Shown one piece after another: positions 11,346-22,814 of a stretch of 64,000 nt of DNA. The stretch spans positions 310,001-374,000 of the forward strand of contig JAGVSM010002374.1 in NCBI GenBank assembly GCA_022494885.1, in the 5' to 3' direction. The notes beneath the pieces are model-generated. The model did not search any database, was not told the origin of the DNA, and saw only the letters and a program-made list of their open reading frames with translations. The position numbers and the translations under genes are program-made. Every line of letters starts with the position of its first letter. Positions within the stretch are counted from its first letter, which is position 1. This stretch comes from Micrasema longulum (taxonomy: Eukaryota > Arthropoda > Insecta > Trichoptera > Brachycentridae).

Positions 11346-11723
11346 TTAATTCAACTAAACCAGTAAACTTGGGAAATTCAAAATCCGTGACAAAAAATAT
11401 ATGTAAAGTGTGATTCCTTGTATATTTATTAAATAATTGTTGATAATAACAATTATCATCATCATCATTCCATGTCCGCTTCCTTGTTGGAGCTTCTGTG
11501 CATTCTGCCAAGTCAGGTTCGTGTCTCGCAGTTAAAATGAACTGCTGACAAACAGTCAGCAGGGGACGTACAGGATGTCGAGAACTCGATATCTTGTAAA
11601 GTCGGCAAGCTTGGATAAAGCTTTCAGAGGGCATGCGCAGTATACGGCTTTGAACTGTCAAATCACAAACTGCATAATTCTTAATTTATTATGAATCTCA
11701 GGTCGGAAAGATCTGTACGAGGG
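11346..11723. other. Intervening sequence without recognised gene
   Basis: It contains a short ATC microsatellite near 11455-11470 and a GC-richer unique stretch to about 11650. The minus strand is open over 11287-11661, but the protein is not recognisable. Confidence 0.35.
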
Positions 11724-11731
11724 GTACACAC

Positions 11732-12441
11732 CAGTGTTGCCACCTTTTCATTTACATTTCCGCTAAACTTATTGAAAAATCCGTCAAATTCCCATCAAAA
11801 CTTAAACGGATTTTCGCGAGGTGTTTTGCTGAATTTGATCACTTTTTTTTGAACTAAAACAACTACACGACACTAAAATATTTAGTAAAATTTTCATGTT
11901 CACTCTTAAAATAAAACTAACATCATTATATTCATTCCCTTTCCACACCTAATGGTGCATAGGGCACTGAATTGGTACACCAACCGCATCGTATCTTGAT
12001 AATTTCTGTTACGTGAAGGTAAGATGATCAGTCTTACGTTTCAGGTGCCAGTCCAGGGAGTATAAAATATTATATTATAAAAACACCTTTTTAAATAAAT
12101 ATTCCTGTCGACCGTGTGAAGAATCAAACCCGAGACTTCTTGCATGGTAGGCAAATGCGCTGACCACTAAACCACAAGGAAATGAAATTAAACTGCAATA
12201 AAATTATTAAAGTTAGACTGAACTGACTGACTCATCTTCACTTTCATCATCTTCAATATTATCAAATTCAAATGTCGTAGATGGTAGCAATTCCGAACTT
12301 TTACTTTATACATATCTATTTCCTTCAATACCGCCAGGAATTCCGTCATCTTGAAAATCCCGTCAAATACGAAATTATCCCGCCTCGAGGGCACTCCAAT
12401 CCACTAGATATGACGGAAAATCCGTCAAGATCACAACACTG
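11732..12441 (-). mobile_element. hAT-like element carrying a nested SINE
   Basis: The ends are CAGTGTTG at 11732 and CAACACTG at 12434-12441, a terminal inverted repeat of the kind seen in hAT elements. The adjoining 8-mers gtacacac (11724-11731) and gtttacgc (12442-12449) match 5 of 8, consistent with a decayed 8-bp duplication. Internal tgacgg/cggatttt motifs are repeated near both ends. A minus-strand piece near 12195-12310 encodes an acidic run (FDNIEDDESEDESV), which may be a remnant of the element's protein. SINE B at 11935-12180 was inserted later. Confidence 0.5.
11935..12180 (-). mobile_element. SINE B, full length
   Basis: Read on the minus strand: head ccttgtggtttagtggtcag with A box, catgcaagaagtctcgggtt with B box, then the body (ctggactggcacctgaaacg, cttaccttcacgtaac, tcaagatacgatgcggttgg) and end gtgtggaaagggaat. 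The insertion lies inside the hAT-like element, so it is the younger of the two. Confidence 0.85.
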
Positions 12442-12903
12442 GTTTACGCTCGTGCAATGAAAAAAAAGTACTATGCGTACAGAAAATATCAAGGAAATAT
12501 TAAATTGAGATTATTTTAATTTTTTAGCAATTATTTCTAACAACGATCTCAAGATGAGTCTGGCGTCGCGACCCTCACGGCCGGGTAGAGGAATCCCTCT
12601 TTAGTTTGTTTAATTGAATGAATGAATGTTTTAAATGAATAGTGTTTATATTCATGAATTAATGAAAAATTTCCTTTAATTATTAAAATCGTGTCAAACA
12701 CGTACAAAATATGTTGATAAGAAATGTTAAGTAGTTGGATTGTAGAGCGTAGAAAAGGGTGCGCGAGCGGCGCGGTGTGCGGCGCATCAGACTTCCCCCT
12801 CCCCACTCCTGGTTTCTCCCCTGCAGAAGTAAGCAACCGTTCGTTTTTTTAGAAAATTAAAAAAAAATAGTTTTCGATTCTAAATATTTGTGACAGGGTT
12901 TAA
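12442..12903. other. Unassigned stretch with two GC-rich islands
   Basis: The islands are 12548-12600 and 12725-12835 (the latter with gcgcgagcggcgcggtgtgc). No coding signal was recognised. Confidence 0.35.
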
Positions 12904-13431
12904 TATCTTTATACATATATATTTAATTCATCTATACATGTGATGTCACTGAACACCCCACCCCCTAAACGGCTTAACCGATTTACGTGCGGTTTTCAGC
13001 AAAATGTAGATCATTGCAATGCGTGTGTTCGTAAATATTAAAATCTTCATCTAATACGTAAAAAAAAAGTTAGTAGCATTAATGTTTTATTCATCGACCT
13101 ACCAGGTTGTCATTCGACGAGAATGCATATTTGAAAAAATGGAAGGATGTGGTTTTTGGGTGTAAAAAAGGTTTGTTTTTAAATGTTTACAAACAGCATT
13201 CGCTTTTTATGGATCTCAATCAGATTTTTTCCTTACACTTCTTATAATTTCCACCCATTTATATATTATTAATCGATATTCAGTAATGATTAAATAATAT
13301 TAACTGACATTGAATACATTTTGGAAAATCGCATTCCTACCCAAAGAACACCTTTTATGGTAGAACAGCGGAGTTTGACAATTAAATTAATTAATTTATG
13401 TTTTAGAATTCAACCATAAACAAGTACCTAC

Positions 13432-13756
13432 GTTAAAATATTACAACCGATATAAAGAACATTTTAGAGAAGGTAAGATAGATAGCGGCCTCCGTAGTGT
13501 AGTGGTCAAGACGCTTGACTCACGCACGGAAGGTTCCGGGTTCGATTCCCGGTGAGAACACAAAAATTAAAATGTGATTTTTCTCAAGCCTGGGTGCTCT
13601 GTGATATATTTCACCACTGTAATTAGGCCTCCTGGCCTGTTGTAGTGCAAACAAAAATGTTAAAAAAATAGTAGTCAAGGCATCTACAGGGTTTTTGACC
13701 TGTCATTGGCTGGTTAAAGTGGCCAATTTACAAACTGTGTAACATTCACCATTCCC
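13432..13756 (-). mobile_element. Family P element interrupted by SINE A
   Basis: The core start (ttacaaccgatataaagaac) and the later core (gtcaaggcatctacaggg, acctgtcattggctggtt) lie on either side of SINE A. The copy sits inside the CGGACCC repeat, giving three layers of insertion. Confidence 0.75.
13485..13669 (+). mobile_element. SINE A, best-preserved copy
   Basis: The tRNA-like head gcggcctccgtagtgtagtg contains the A box, and gggttcgattcccgg is a perfect B box. The body (tctcaagcctgggtgctctg, tttcaccactgtaattaggc, ctggcctgttgtagtgc) is followed by an A-rich tail to about 13669. Short flanking atag copies may be the target duplication. The head would not serve as a real tRNA gene because its acceptor end does not pair. 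Confidence 0.9.
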
Positions 13757-14116
13757 TCGAGTACCTAGATACCTACTCAAATTCAACATAATAATGTAAA
13801 TAATTTTTAGTTTTGGAATTAAATTATAAATAAGTACCTAGGTACCCACTTATCAATGAAAATAGTTTTTCTTTTTATCCCATATTATATATTATAACAG
13901 TTTCTGCACGCTTTCACGACGAAATCAGTCGTTTCTCTTTTTATTTCTCAAAGTTTCGAATTAAATGTCAAGCTTACGCAAAACCCGGCAAGCGGTTAAA
14001 TAATGAAATTCGCGTTGGGCATGAGTTCACAGTAGGGCCCCGTAAGTGGAAAATTCGAATATCGTAAAAACGGAAAACCAACGTTCGGGCACGACAACGT
14101 CTGTTGGGTCCGCTTG

Positions 14117-14245
14117 TATTATTATATTATATTATATTATATTAAATTATATTATATTTAATTCTAAATTTTAACTTTTAATTTAAACTTTTCATTTTAA
14201 TTTTAACTTTTACTTTTAATTTTAATCATTTGATTTCAACTCTTA
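14117..14245. repeat. ATTAT microsatellite and TTTTAA-rich low complexity
   Basis: Repeats of attat run from 14117 to about 14158, then variants of attttaactttt to about 14240. Confidence 0.8.
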
Positions 14246-15125
14246 ATTTACACTTACCTACATCTACTACCTGCATCGAATAATTTATTGTTAGTTGTGA
14301 TTTTTTTTACAATTAAATTGAAATGTTCATGGAAGCAGAGAGAGACGGAGGAAAGAAGAGTAGCTTTACAATGTCTTCTCCTTTTTATGAACTTTTTATG
14401 TAATATTTTTATTTTTACTTTTTTAGAATTAAATTATTTTTCCCCTCTCCTCCTGCATTCATGAGTGTGAAATCTGTAATTGGTCTTACTTTTTAAAATT
14501 GTTCTTTTGTACCTTGTTTTATATAAAGACTGTATGATTTTATTAATAAATAAATAAATAAATATTGTGAGAGGGTTTGAAACACACGCTGTATATTTTT
14601 TAATCGATACTGTAGTATTTTCAGAATTTATTAATGAGGTGAGAGTTTAAAAAATTATTTCTTTGTTATAAGTATTATTGGAAATTAATTCATTCTCACT
14701 CTAATTTAACGAAATCGTAAAGAAGCTTGTACTTAAAAACAATGTGTTAATTTTTACATAACTCAATCTATGGAGATGTTTGAAATAATATACTTACTCA
14801 GAAATAAAAAATGCACGATGGTAAATAAACACCGTAATTTAAAATATTTAAAATTAAATAATTATTAATGAACAATAGCATTCCATTTACGGTATGCGCT
14901 GATATGACACATGCTTTAAAAAGCTAATGCATAAGTGCACTGATTACATTTTGTTTTTAAAAACTTGTCGGAGCAATGATAGATTATATTGCTAATCTTG
15001 ATAAAATAAATATCGGCACGTTGGGTTTATATTTTTGCGCAACTGCTGTGGTGAAGGTGTGTGGTGCTATTTGCATTGTTGTGTAATTAGTGTTCTGATA
15101 AAAAGACGGCAACGAGTGGTTCACT
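14246..15125. other. Stretch without recognised gene
   Basis: There is a short (AAAT)n run at about 14545-14562, possibly the tail of an unrecognised LINE. Nothing else was recognised. Confidence 0.4.
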
Positions 15126-15130
15126 CACTG

Positions 15131-15434
15131 ACTTTTTATGTCTACAGGTTTCGAGACGTACCCTTCCTAATTGCCTATTTGCTTTTCTAATCCCCACCAA
15201 CAAAAAATTCTGCAACATTTTGTTGAATATTATTAACCTAATTTTAGTGCATGTTCAGACTTGGTGGTGTCTGCATCCCTTTTAACTCTGCATGTAACTT
15301 ATGTATTTTTTCGTAAATACTTTGCACACTACGGTGACGGTAAAGGTTATAGTGTATTTAGTATTCGCATGTTGGTGGAGTGAGCATCCTGACGAAGAGA
15401 TGGGTACGTCTCGAAACCGGTAGACATAAAAAGT
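15131..15434. mobile_element. Element with 33-bp inverted arms (CGAAACC module)
   Basis: The arm at 15131-15163 (actttttatgtctacaggtt...) is mirrored at 15402-15434 (...aaccggtagacataaaaagt) with one mismatch. The right half (gcatgttggtggagtgagc, gggtacgtctcgaaaccgg) recurs at 39968-40090 (+), 34985-35095 (-) and in traces at 54775-54835 and 55078-55110. The recurring piece appears without the left arm elsewhere, so it may be the end of a larger element and the pair here two copies facing each other. Confidence 0.6.
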
Positions 15435-15489
15435 AGATTAGTGGTTGATTATTCATATTTACTAACGTTAATTAAAATATTTAGAGTTA

Positions 15490-16258
15490 TTTACCAATTT
15501 GGTTTTATTATATTCTGCTCTCTTAGAGAAATTCCGGATATTGACACTCTCTGAAGTGTGTACTTTGCTCTGTTTAAATCCACGACAACCTATGGAATAG
15601 CTGGCTGGGGGGGTTGTGCGGCATCCATTTTCAAGCCGCTCATAATTTCACAAAAATTATTATTGAGAATAATGTTCCGGCGACCTCCAACATACCCGTC
15701 AGAACAGCTGTTCCAATACATGAAGGTGCTGGATATGGACAACTGCACCCAAAAGAAAAACTTACACACTTCTGGTCAAACAATAAGGAGAGGTCTCAGC
15801 AAAATGTCCGTACGAGGTCTTCCTAAAGCATGAAATATATAATGCCCAAGACCCGTACGATTTTTGCTCAGAGACAACTCTTATTTATCGCACCGCGAGT
15901 GTTTAATATTTTGGAAGAACGTGTTAAGCTCTCAAGGACAAAAAATATTTTTAAGAAAGGAGTTAGGGCCTGGATTTTCCTTAGTGGGAGGAATTTGAGT
16001 AGGAAACTTCTTGGTGATTTTCCAAATACTTGAGTTTACTGTTTGAAATATTGATGTCCAATATATATGTTTTTTGAAATATTTTTTATAATTATTTTTT
16101 AAGTTTCTAATCCTATATTTGTGGTGATATACTCATGTGTCTGTGTCATATAATTGCTCGTCCCAACTCAACACAGGACTTTTAGTTCCATGGAGTTAGG
16201 ACTTAGGTCTCAAATAATGTACAATAAACTTATGTATGTAAATAAATAAATAAATGAA
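15490..16258 (+). pseudogene. CR1/Jockey-like LINE 3' end (LINE-b)
   Basis: The frame 15558-15833 carries STTTYGIAGWGG (the post-palm yGIxxWG block), ISQKLLLRIMFRRPPTYPS and SEQLF. After a frame break at about 15830 the next frame (to 16033) carries PKTRTIFAQRQLLFIAPRVF and KNIFKKGVRAWIF, the usual C-terminal end of these proteins. The 3' untranslated region contains acacaggacttttagttcca and ends in (AAAT)n at 16238-16256. The same untranslated end occurs at 44103-44195. It is 5'-truncated and inactive. Confidence 0.85.
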
Positions 16259-17440
16259 CACACGCAAAAACAGTGGTTTCATAAAAAAAGTTGAAAAATA
16301 TTAATAATAGAATTAGAATGAATCTCGCATACTCTCTGATCCCCAAATGGTTATATGCAATTATTACTAATATTTTATCTGATTAATTTGTTAGCATTAC
16401 TATAAAATGTATCCTGACTAAAGATTTTCATAAATTTTAATAAAAAACATTTTAAAAATACATTTTTCGAGCCTTCGTGTATAAGTATAACATATGGCGT
16501 CTCATCTCTGTTTTCTAATCTTAATAATTGGTTCATCATTTATGGATCAAATTCCGATTTCAAATTAATGTGAATCGTATAATTGGTCGATAATAATAGA
16601 AATTCGCCAATGAGATTTAAGATGATCACTGGAAAAAGTGCATAATGATGATTGTCATGTAATTAATTTTTAATGATCTATCGTCATGTAAATGACGTTA
16701 TAATATACTGTTATATGTTATATAAACGTAAATTAAATTTTAAAATTGAATGGATAATATTTAAAAAAAATGTTATATTAAATTTATAAATTTCTAAGGA
16801 TTAGGTGTTAGCAGAAGTTGTTTCCGTTTTTTAAAATCAAGTAAACAAGAGAAGACAATAAAAAATATAATAAAAAATTAGCTATCATTTAATTTCTTTT
16901 ATTATTTTTAAACAAATTCATAACGTCTTCACCGTGTACTACGCAAATATCGCGAGCAACGTTGGCTGCTTTATACCTCGATTTAACGCGAACTAAAGTA
17001 GATGTCGAATATGCTCACTTTCGTCTGCTTGACATTTTATTTCAAAGGCTTGTAATAAAATAAAATAATACATGTGACGTAAAAGCAAATACAACATCTA
17101 ATAAAACAGAAAATTTTCTTTCGAATGACGTGTAATCTTTTCTATTGTTTTTTTTTCTATTAGAGCTTATAAATATATTTTTTAAAAACGGACTCAACTT
17201 GTCTGTGGCTTGGGTCTGAAAGGGCCGATACATCGCTATGTCGTTAGTCATAACATTACGGCAGGATAATTTTGCACCTATTTGTGACGTTTTAATAAAA
17301 TGTCTGAGGTGTTTGAAACTATTTGTATATAAATGTTTGAAATGTGTATATTTTTTCATTGACGTCAAGCTTCTACAAAATGTTGCCAAAAAAAAACCTT
17401 TTTACCCGACACTGGCATTTTAAGACCCAATACACAGTTA
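16259..17440. other. Stretch without recognised gene
   Basis: It is AT-rich. A GC-richer patch at 16920-17040 includes aatatgctcactttcgtctg, with a similar string near 61700-61725, suggesting a decayed shared repeat. The minus-strand frame 17042-17389 is not recognisable. Confidence 0.4.
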
Positions 17441-17443
17441 GTT

Positions 17444-17582
17444 TCGCACCACAACATAATAACAGTGATGAATTACAGCACAGAACACCCAGGCTTGAGA
17501 AAAATTACATTTCGTTCATGTATTCTCATCGGGAATCTAATCCGGAAACTTCCGTGCATGTCTTAACTACTAGGAGGCCGCT
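17444..17582 (-). mobile_element. SINE A, decayed
   Basis: Minus-strand reading shows the mutated head (gcggcctcctagtagttaag), a damaged B box and the body blocks tctcaagcctgggtgttctg and aattcatcactgttattatg. Confidence 0.75.
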
Positions 17583-17889
17583 GTTAACACCTAAAATATA
17601 CGCCCAGTGGGCATTTTCAAGGACAATATCATTACACGATAAAAATAACATGGTCATTAAAATAGTATTATATAGTACAAGCATATAGGCAGTCATTGGA
17701 TACAACATTAAGCAAGAGTAAACAAAATTGGACGAGGTAGGAATGGAAAAGGGAGAGAGTTGGTTATAGTGGTTCCAGAAGACAACTTGTCATCAAATAA
17801 ATCAAAAATGTAGTATTTTTTGGCTGCCCTAAAAATTTTAAGCAAGGCGAAGTGAAAACCATAATTAAATTTATGATTTTTAGTACCTA

Positions 17890-18365
17890 GAGACGATTTA
17901 TTCAAATGAAAATAATCGAATGAATTCAATTACTAAATTTATTCAAATGAAAGTCCGAATGCAATAATTCATTCGAATGAATTAGTCAACCTCGTGGAGA
18001 AGTGGTCAACACTTTTGCCTACCTTGCAAGAAGTCATGGGTTTGATTCCCGATATGGTTAACATGAAATATTCACCTGAAAAAGGTGTTTTTACACAATA
18101 ATATTCTATCGCCCCTGGACAAGACTGATCACCTTACCTTTATGTAACAGAAATGATCAAGATATGTTGCAATTGGTGTACCAATTCAGTGCCATATGCA
18201 CAATTCAGTGTGGAAAGGGAATGAGGATGATAATGATGAATCAATAATTTTATTAAATGGACTTAGAGATTATTCATTTGATTAAAAATATTCGAATGAA
18301 TTCAATTACTAAATTCATTCTAATGAAAGTCCGATCGCAATAATTCATTCGAATAAATTAGTAAT
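17890..18365 (+). repeat. Direct pair of AT-rich units split by SINE B
   Basis: A unit built on tcgaatgaattcaattacta and gcaataattcattcgaatga occurs at about 17895-17985 and again at about 18290-18362. SINE B lies between them. The units contain the palindrome attcattcgaatgaat. Confidence 0.65.
17988..18240 (+). mobile_element. SINE B, full length
   Basis: Head caacctcgtggagaagtggt with A box, cttgcaagaagtcatgggtt with B box (gggtttgattcccga), the body blocks (cccctggacaagactgatc, ccttacctttatgtaac, gcaattggtgtaccaattca) and a GAT-rich tail to about 18240. Confidence 0.85.
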
Positions 18366-18419
18366 TGTACAACGAATTAATGAACGTATGAATGCATTAG
18401 TAGAAATTGTATCATGTAT

Positions 18420-19715
18420 GAATGAAAGTTGGAAACTTCGATCGATTGCAAATCGGCAAAATTGCACAACCCCCCCAGGATCTTAATTTTATTTAAGCCC
18501 AAGTTAGGCAAGCAAAATGGTTAAGCAAATGAACATCTTGGAGATAGGGGTAGCCTAGATTTATTGTATATCTTTTGGAAAATCTGTGGCCATTTGTTTT
18601 ATAAATATATTTAATTTTATAATGTCCCGAAGGCGCAGGCGTCACGAAAGCGATAAAACTGATCACTGGTCAATCCAAATTTGTAAAGTTAAGTATTACT
18701 TGTCTCTTATTTCATTAAAAAGCTATTATTTACTTTCGCCAATAACTTTCACTAATTAGGTTGTTCGTAAATTGACAAAATATACTACGAAATATGTTTA
18801 TTAGATAAATAAATAAATAAAATCGATTAACCAATTAATCGAATGAAATATTATTTTTAATTGTTTATACTACAATAGAGTTCAGAGGTGACCTTCATAA
18901 CATAATTTAAGAAACGAAATAAAGGAATCATTTAATTTTCTTTGAACAAGTGCTAAAAAATAATGATTTTTAATGAATAGCTTAAACTCATTAGCACGTT
19001 ATTAAATTAATAAAGTGGCTTTTGTTTGTTTTTTTCTTCTAATTTGATGAATCAATAGACAATTTGTCTTTATCAAATACAGTCTTGATATTAATTTGTA
19101 GCCTTGACATTTACAGTTAAGATTATAAAATATTTTTTTAGATAAATTAAGATGACATCGACAAGTAGAACTTATCGATGATATTATTTTTGGCTTTTTA
19201 GTTTAATTTTTATTTATTATTTACATACAATATTATATTTTAGTTATTTTTAAAACATTTTTTAATTATTTTTTTTTATAGGACTCACCAAGCCAATTAA
19301 TATGTCTTGTCGGTAAAAATCCTTAACATTAAATCAGATGATAGTCCTACATAGTTGTATAATAATAATTACTTCTAACTTAAATATAAGGAGCGAAAAA
19401 AAGTACATGTAATTTATGCTTTCAAAAAAATATTTGGAAAAATTTAAAAATAAGCAAAAAATAAGTGAATGATAAAGCAATTATAAGATAAAAAATAAAT
19501 AAATACAGAACCGGAACCGGAAGCTGATTTACATAACGCCATTTTTGAGAAAAATCACCTCATGGGCGCTTTACAATTCTACACTTAGGTGTACATTCTA
19601 ACTAAGCTGATCATACATACACATTATAAATATTTCTGATTTTTAAAAACTGTCGATGATTCGGATGTGTGAAGGCAATTTCTCTAATTTATATTTCTTT
19701 AATTTTTGCAAAATA
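18420..19715. other. AT-rich stretch without recognised feature
   Basis: No shared repeat or protein-like frame was identified. Confidence 0.4.
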
Positions 19716-19720
19716 ACTTG

Positions 19721-20205
19721 TTGTAATATGTAAATATAAACAGCTCCCCAGGGAGTTGAATCCAGTTTTTCTAGTCTACAAAAATTTGGACAAACTCAAA
19801 ATATTGTTGATGAATCCATCTCGTCCATGAAGAAGTGTAGAAATTGAAAAAATAACATTTTCAGGCGTTGCCTAGTATGTAGGTGAAATAATTCAATTAG
19901 ATGAATCTCACCCGCATAAATAAAGGTATCAGCTCTTTAACTTCACAAACATCGACAGATGAAGGAATTGAAGGAGTATAGATGTTCAAATATGGGCAGA
20001 ATAGTAAATGTTACACAGTGTGTAAAGTGGCCACTTAAACCAGCCATTGACAGGTCATAAGTCCTGTAGATGCCTAGACTTTTATATTACCTTTTCTTAA
20101 ATGTTCTTCATCTCGGTTGTAATATGTAAATATAAACAGCTCCCCAGGGAGTTGAATCCAGTCCTTGTCTACAAAAATTTGACAAAATATTGTTGATAGA
20201 CTTAT
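19721..20205 (-). mobile_element. Family P, head-to-tail tandem (period 396 bp)
   Basis: The junction string ttgtaatatgtaaatataaa followed by cagctccccagggagttgaa occurs at 19721 and again at 20117, giving a 396-bp period over about 1.2 units. The unit contains middle and core segments in inverse orientation. The left L segment has an extra tttttctag (ccagtttttctagtctac) that also marks the copy at 42518-42907, and both share the adjoining string aacttgttgtaatatg. The two are therefore of one sublineage. Confidence 0.85.
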
Positions 20206-20797
20206 AATGTTCAAAATTGTAATTTAAACAAGTAGGTACGTTACAAGAGTAAATTAGAAAATAAAAATTAAAATAAAAAATTGTCATAGTTATATTTGAA
20301 CGTAGTTATGTAGAAAGGAGTCTACTATAAAAAAAATAGATATTGGTGTTATCGGGTACAGAAAGGTCAATTTTATGATAAGCTAAAAACGGCCAGGCCG
20401 CTATCATACAAAAAACTGTAAAAATCGCCTTCTGAAAATAGTGTTGATCACAAAAACGGCATTTCTCAATTTACTGAAAATATTCTAAGGAAAAATCTTA
20501 CTGTATAGATGATAGATAGTTCTCTTCAATAAATTAATGTTGGTAAATACATAAGTATTTTTATAATTTTAAAATACCTAGAATAAAAAAAAAAATGTTT
20601 TAATACCGAATGTCACCTCATACACCTTAAGTTTGAATGAGGGATCATTCAATATTAGAGCTGACTGTTTTTGCAAAATGCATATTTTAGGTTGTGTGGT
20701 CAGCCGGACTTAGAAAATCACCAAAACTCCTTTTACCCATAATTTATTAAAAACATTATCATAACAAATTAATTAAGTGATTCTTTACAATTAAATA
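20206..20797. other. Stretch without recognised feature
   Basis: Nothing recognised on either strand. Confidence 0.4.
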
Positions 20798-20798
20798 C

Positions 20799-21327
20799 TA
20801 ACATATTACAACAGAGATAAAGAACATTTAAGAGAAGGTAATATAGAAGTCTAGGTATCTACAGGGCTTATGTTATGACCTATCAATGGCTGGTTTAAGT
20901 GGCCACTTTACACACTATGTAATACCATTCAGCCCATATATGAACATCTTTATTCCTTCAATTCTTTCATCTGTTGATGTTTGTGAAGTTAAAGAGCTGA
21001 AACCTTTATTTATGTGGGTGGGATTCATCTAATTGAATTATTTCACCTACATACTAGGCAAATTTACTTCTTCATGGACCAGGTGGATTTATCAACAATA
21101 TTTTGAGTTTGTCCAAATTTTTTTAGACAAGAACTGGATTCAACTCCCTGGGGAGCTGTTTATATTAACATATTACAACAGACGTTTACCTGTAGATGCC
21201 TATACTTCTATATTACCTTCTCTTAAATGTTATTAACTTCTGTTGTAATATGTTATTATATACAGCTTCCCAGGGAGTTGAATCCAGTCCTTGTCTACAA
21301 AAATGTGGACAAACTCAAAATACTGTT
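20799..21327. mobile_element. Family P mosaic ending in a mirrored L pair
   Basis: A forward unit (ttacaacagagataaagaac onward) leads to a forward L segment at 21093. After a short core remnant, the mirrored 3' end (cttctgttgtaatatgtta) and mirrored L segment (cagggagttgaatccagtcc ... tgtggacaaactcaaaatac) close the copy. Arms 21093-21181 and 21240-21327 pair over most of their length. Confidence 0.8.
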
Positions 21328-21471
21328 AATTAAACGCTAATTTAAAAATATACAAATTAACTTATTGAATTACTTTAAAAAACCTTAATGAGGAAATATA
21401 TAAATCACCTAATCAATGGATGTAAAATTGTGAAGAACGCTCTGGCCTAAAACCCAAATTAAAATTAAAAT

Positions 21472-21564
21472 TACAATATTTGAGTTTGTCCAAATGTTCA
21501 TAGACAAAATACTTGACTTCCATATTCCCTTATTTAAGGTATTTTCCATCCCTGTTGTAATTTG
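21472..21564 (+). mobile_element. Family P minimal copy (93 bp) with perfect 13-bp duplication
   Basis: Only the L end (tacaatatttgagtttgtcc) and the 3' end (ttccatccctgttgtaattt) remain, joined by a short link. Flanks ttaaaattaaaat at 21459-21471 and 21565-21577 are identical, though of low complexity. Confidence 0.75.
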
Positions 21565-21577
21565 TTAAAATTAAAAT

Positions 21578-22235
21578 GTTTAAAAAAAAAGAATATATTA
21601 AATTTAAGCATCTATTTGTTATTCGGTAAGGTTGAAAGCATCTAGCCTTAGTTTATTTTTGGGCCTCGATAAAAGAGCGCGTTCTAAAACCAGTCGGCAC
21701 AAAAGATTTACGTTAGTACTTTTACACAAACTAAATACATGGGTAGTTGTATCATTTTTCATGGAAAATCACAAAGTTTATGCTTCAAATATTAATTTAA
21801 ATTACAAAAAATTGCTGATATGAACAATAAAGAAGGGTTTATGATGTGAACGTCAAAATTTACATTCTGTATCTAGAGGTCGGTACATACAACGCAGCTT
21901 TAAATTCCGAGAAGAGTGGTATTTTTTTTACATTATTATTGCCCGTTTCCCATTCGGTGACGCATTAGGAAATGCATTGATTTGCAGCGTATTTTGATCA
22001 TCAGGTGACCGTCCAGGAATAATGAAATATTGCCGCTCAAACAACATTGGAAATGAATATTTTATATGTCCACCTAGGGTTACCATATGAGAGGCATTTG
22101 CTGCATTTGACAGGCATTTTAAGGTTTACACAGGCGTGCGGCTGGCATTGCTCTGAGATAAGCATTTTTAAGCAACACGCATTCATAGAATGGTTTTATA
22201 TGTAGAATTTCTTTCAAAGTACTACTATCATCGTG
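21578..22235. other. Stretch without recognised gene
   Basis: Nothing recognised. A plus-strand frame at 21632-21823 has no family resemblance. Confidence 0.35.
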
Positions 22236-22660
22236 CCATTTTCAGTAGGGGTAGGCAGAGATAATGGACCGCCACACACGTCTATCCGGGCATACATTTC
22301 TAGCTTCTTTCACATGCATACATCTTGTCATACATGCCCTTTCTGCCTGCTTTTGACATGACCAGACTTAAGGTTTTAGTTTATCTGATCATGTCACATC
22401 TTTCACCATATACGAGTCTTTCGTCGTCCATTCGTTCTTCATGACCAAACCATCTCAGAGACCCTTTTTAATATTATCAATTATACTTGACTCTCGCCTG
22501 AATTCGTCATTCGTAACCCCGTCATACATTTATTTCCTACACATTCGTCCAAGAGATCGCATTGCAACCGCGTTTACTCGGCTTTCCTCCTTCCTCTGCC
22601 AGTTTCATGTGTTGGGACTAAAACTCCGTTATGCACTGCCAGTTTAGATTCGATCTATTT
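22236..22660 (-). pseudogene. RTE-type LINE reverse transcriptase, C-terminal part (copy 3)
   Basis: On the minus strand the blocks SRVNAVAMRSL, KGSLRWFGHEERMDDERL and, in shifted frames, a RACMTRCMHVKEARNVCP-like string appear in family order. Several frame breaks and stops are present. The plus-strand frame at 22441-22647 is the shadow of this relic. It faces copy 2, which starts about 150 bp to the right. Confidence 0.8.
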
Positions 22661-22814
22661 ATTGAAAGTAGGGACATAAATAGTGGCATGACTGAACTAC
22701 CAAAGACCTGTCAGTTTTTGTTATCAATTTGTCACATAATGTGAATGTAAAACATATGTTTTCAACCAGCACTACTCATTGGAGTACGTACAGAAATAAA
22801 TAAAAGATTCATAA

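Larger units (their letters stand above)
12904..14116 (-). repeat. CGGACCC-module repeat, copy 2, with nested insertions
   Basis: On the minus strand it starts agcggacccaacagacgttg, passes ggtacctaggtacttattta, is interrupted at 13432-13756 by a family P element, and resumes to the distal block (aaatcggttaagccgttt, gttcagtgacatcaca) and end ataaagata. Without the insert it would be about 0.9 kb. Confidence 0.7.

Noticed and set aside
13485..13560. Possible functional tRNA gene
   Set aside because: A and B boxes are good, but the acceptor stem does not pair and the segment continues into a body shared with four other copies. It is a SINE head.
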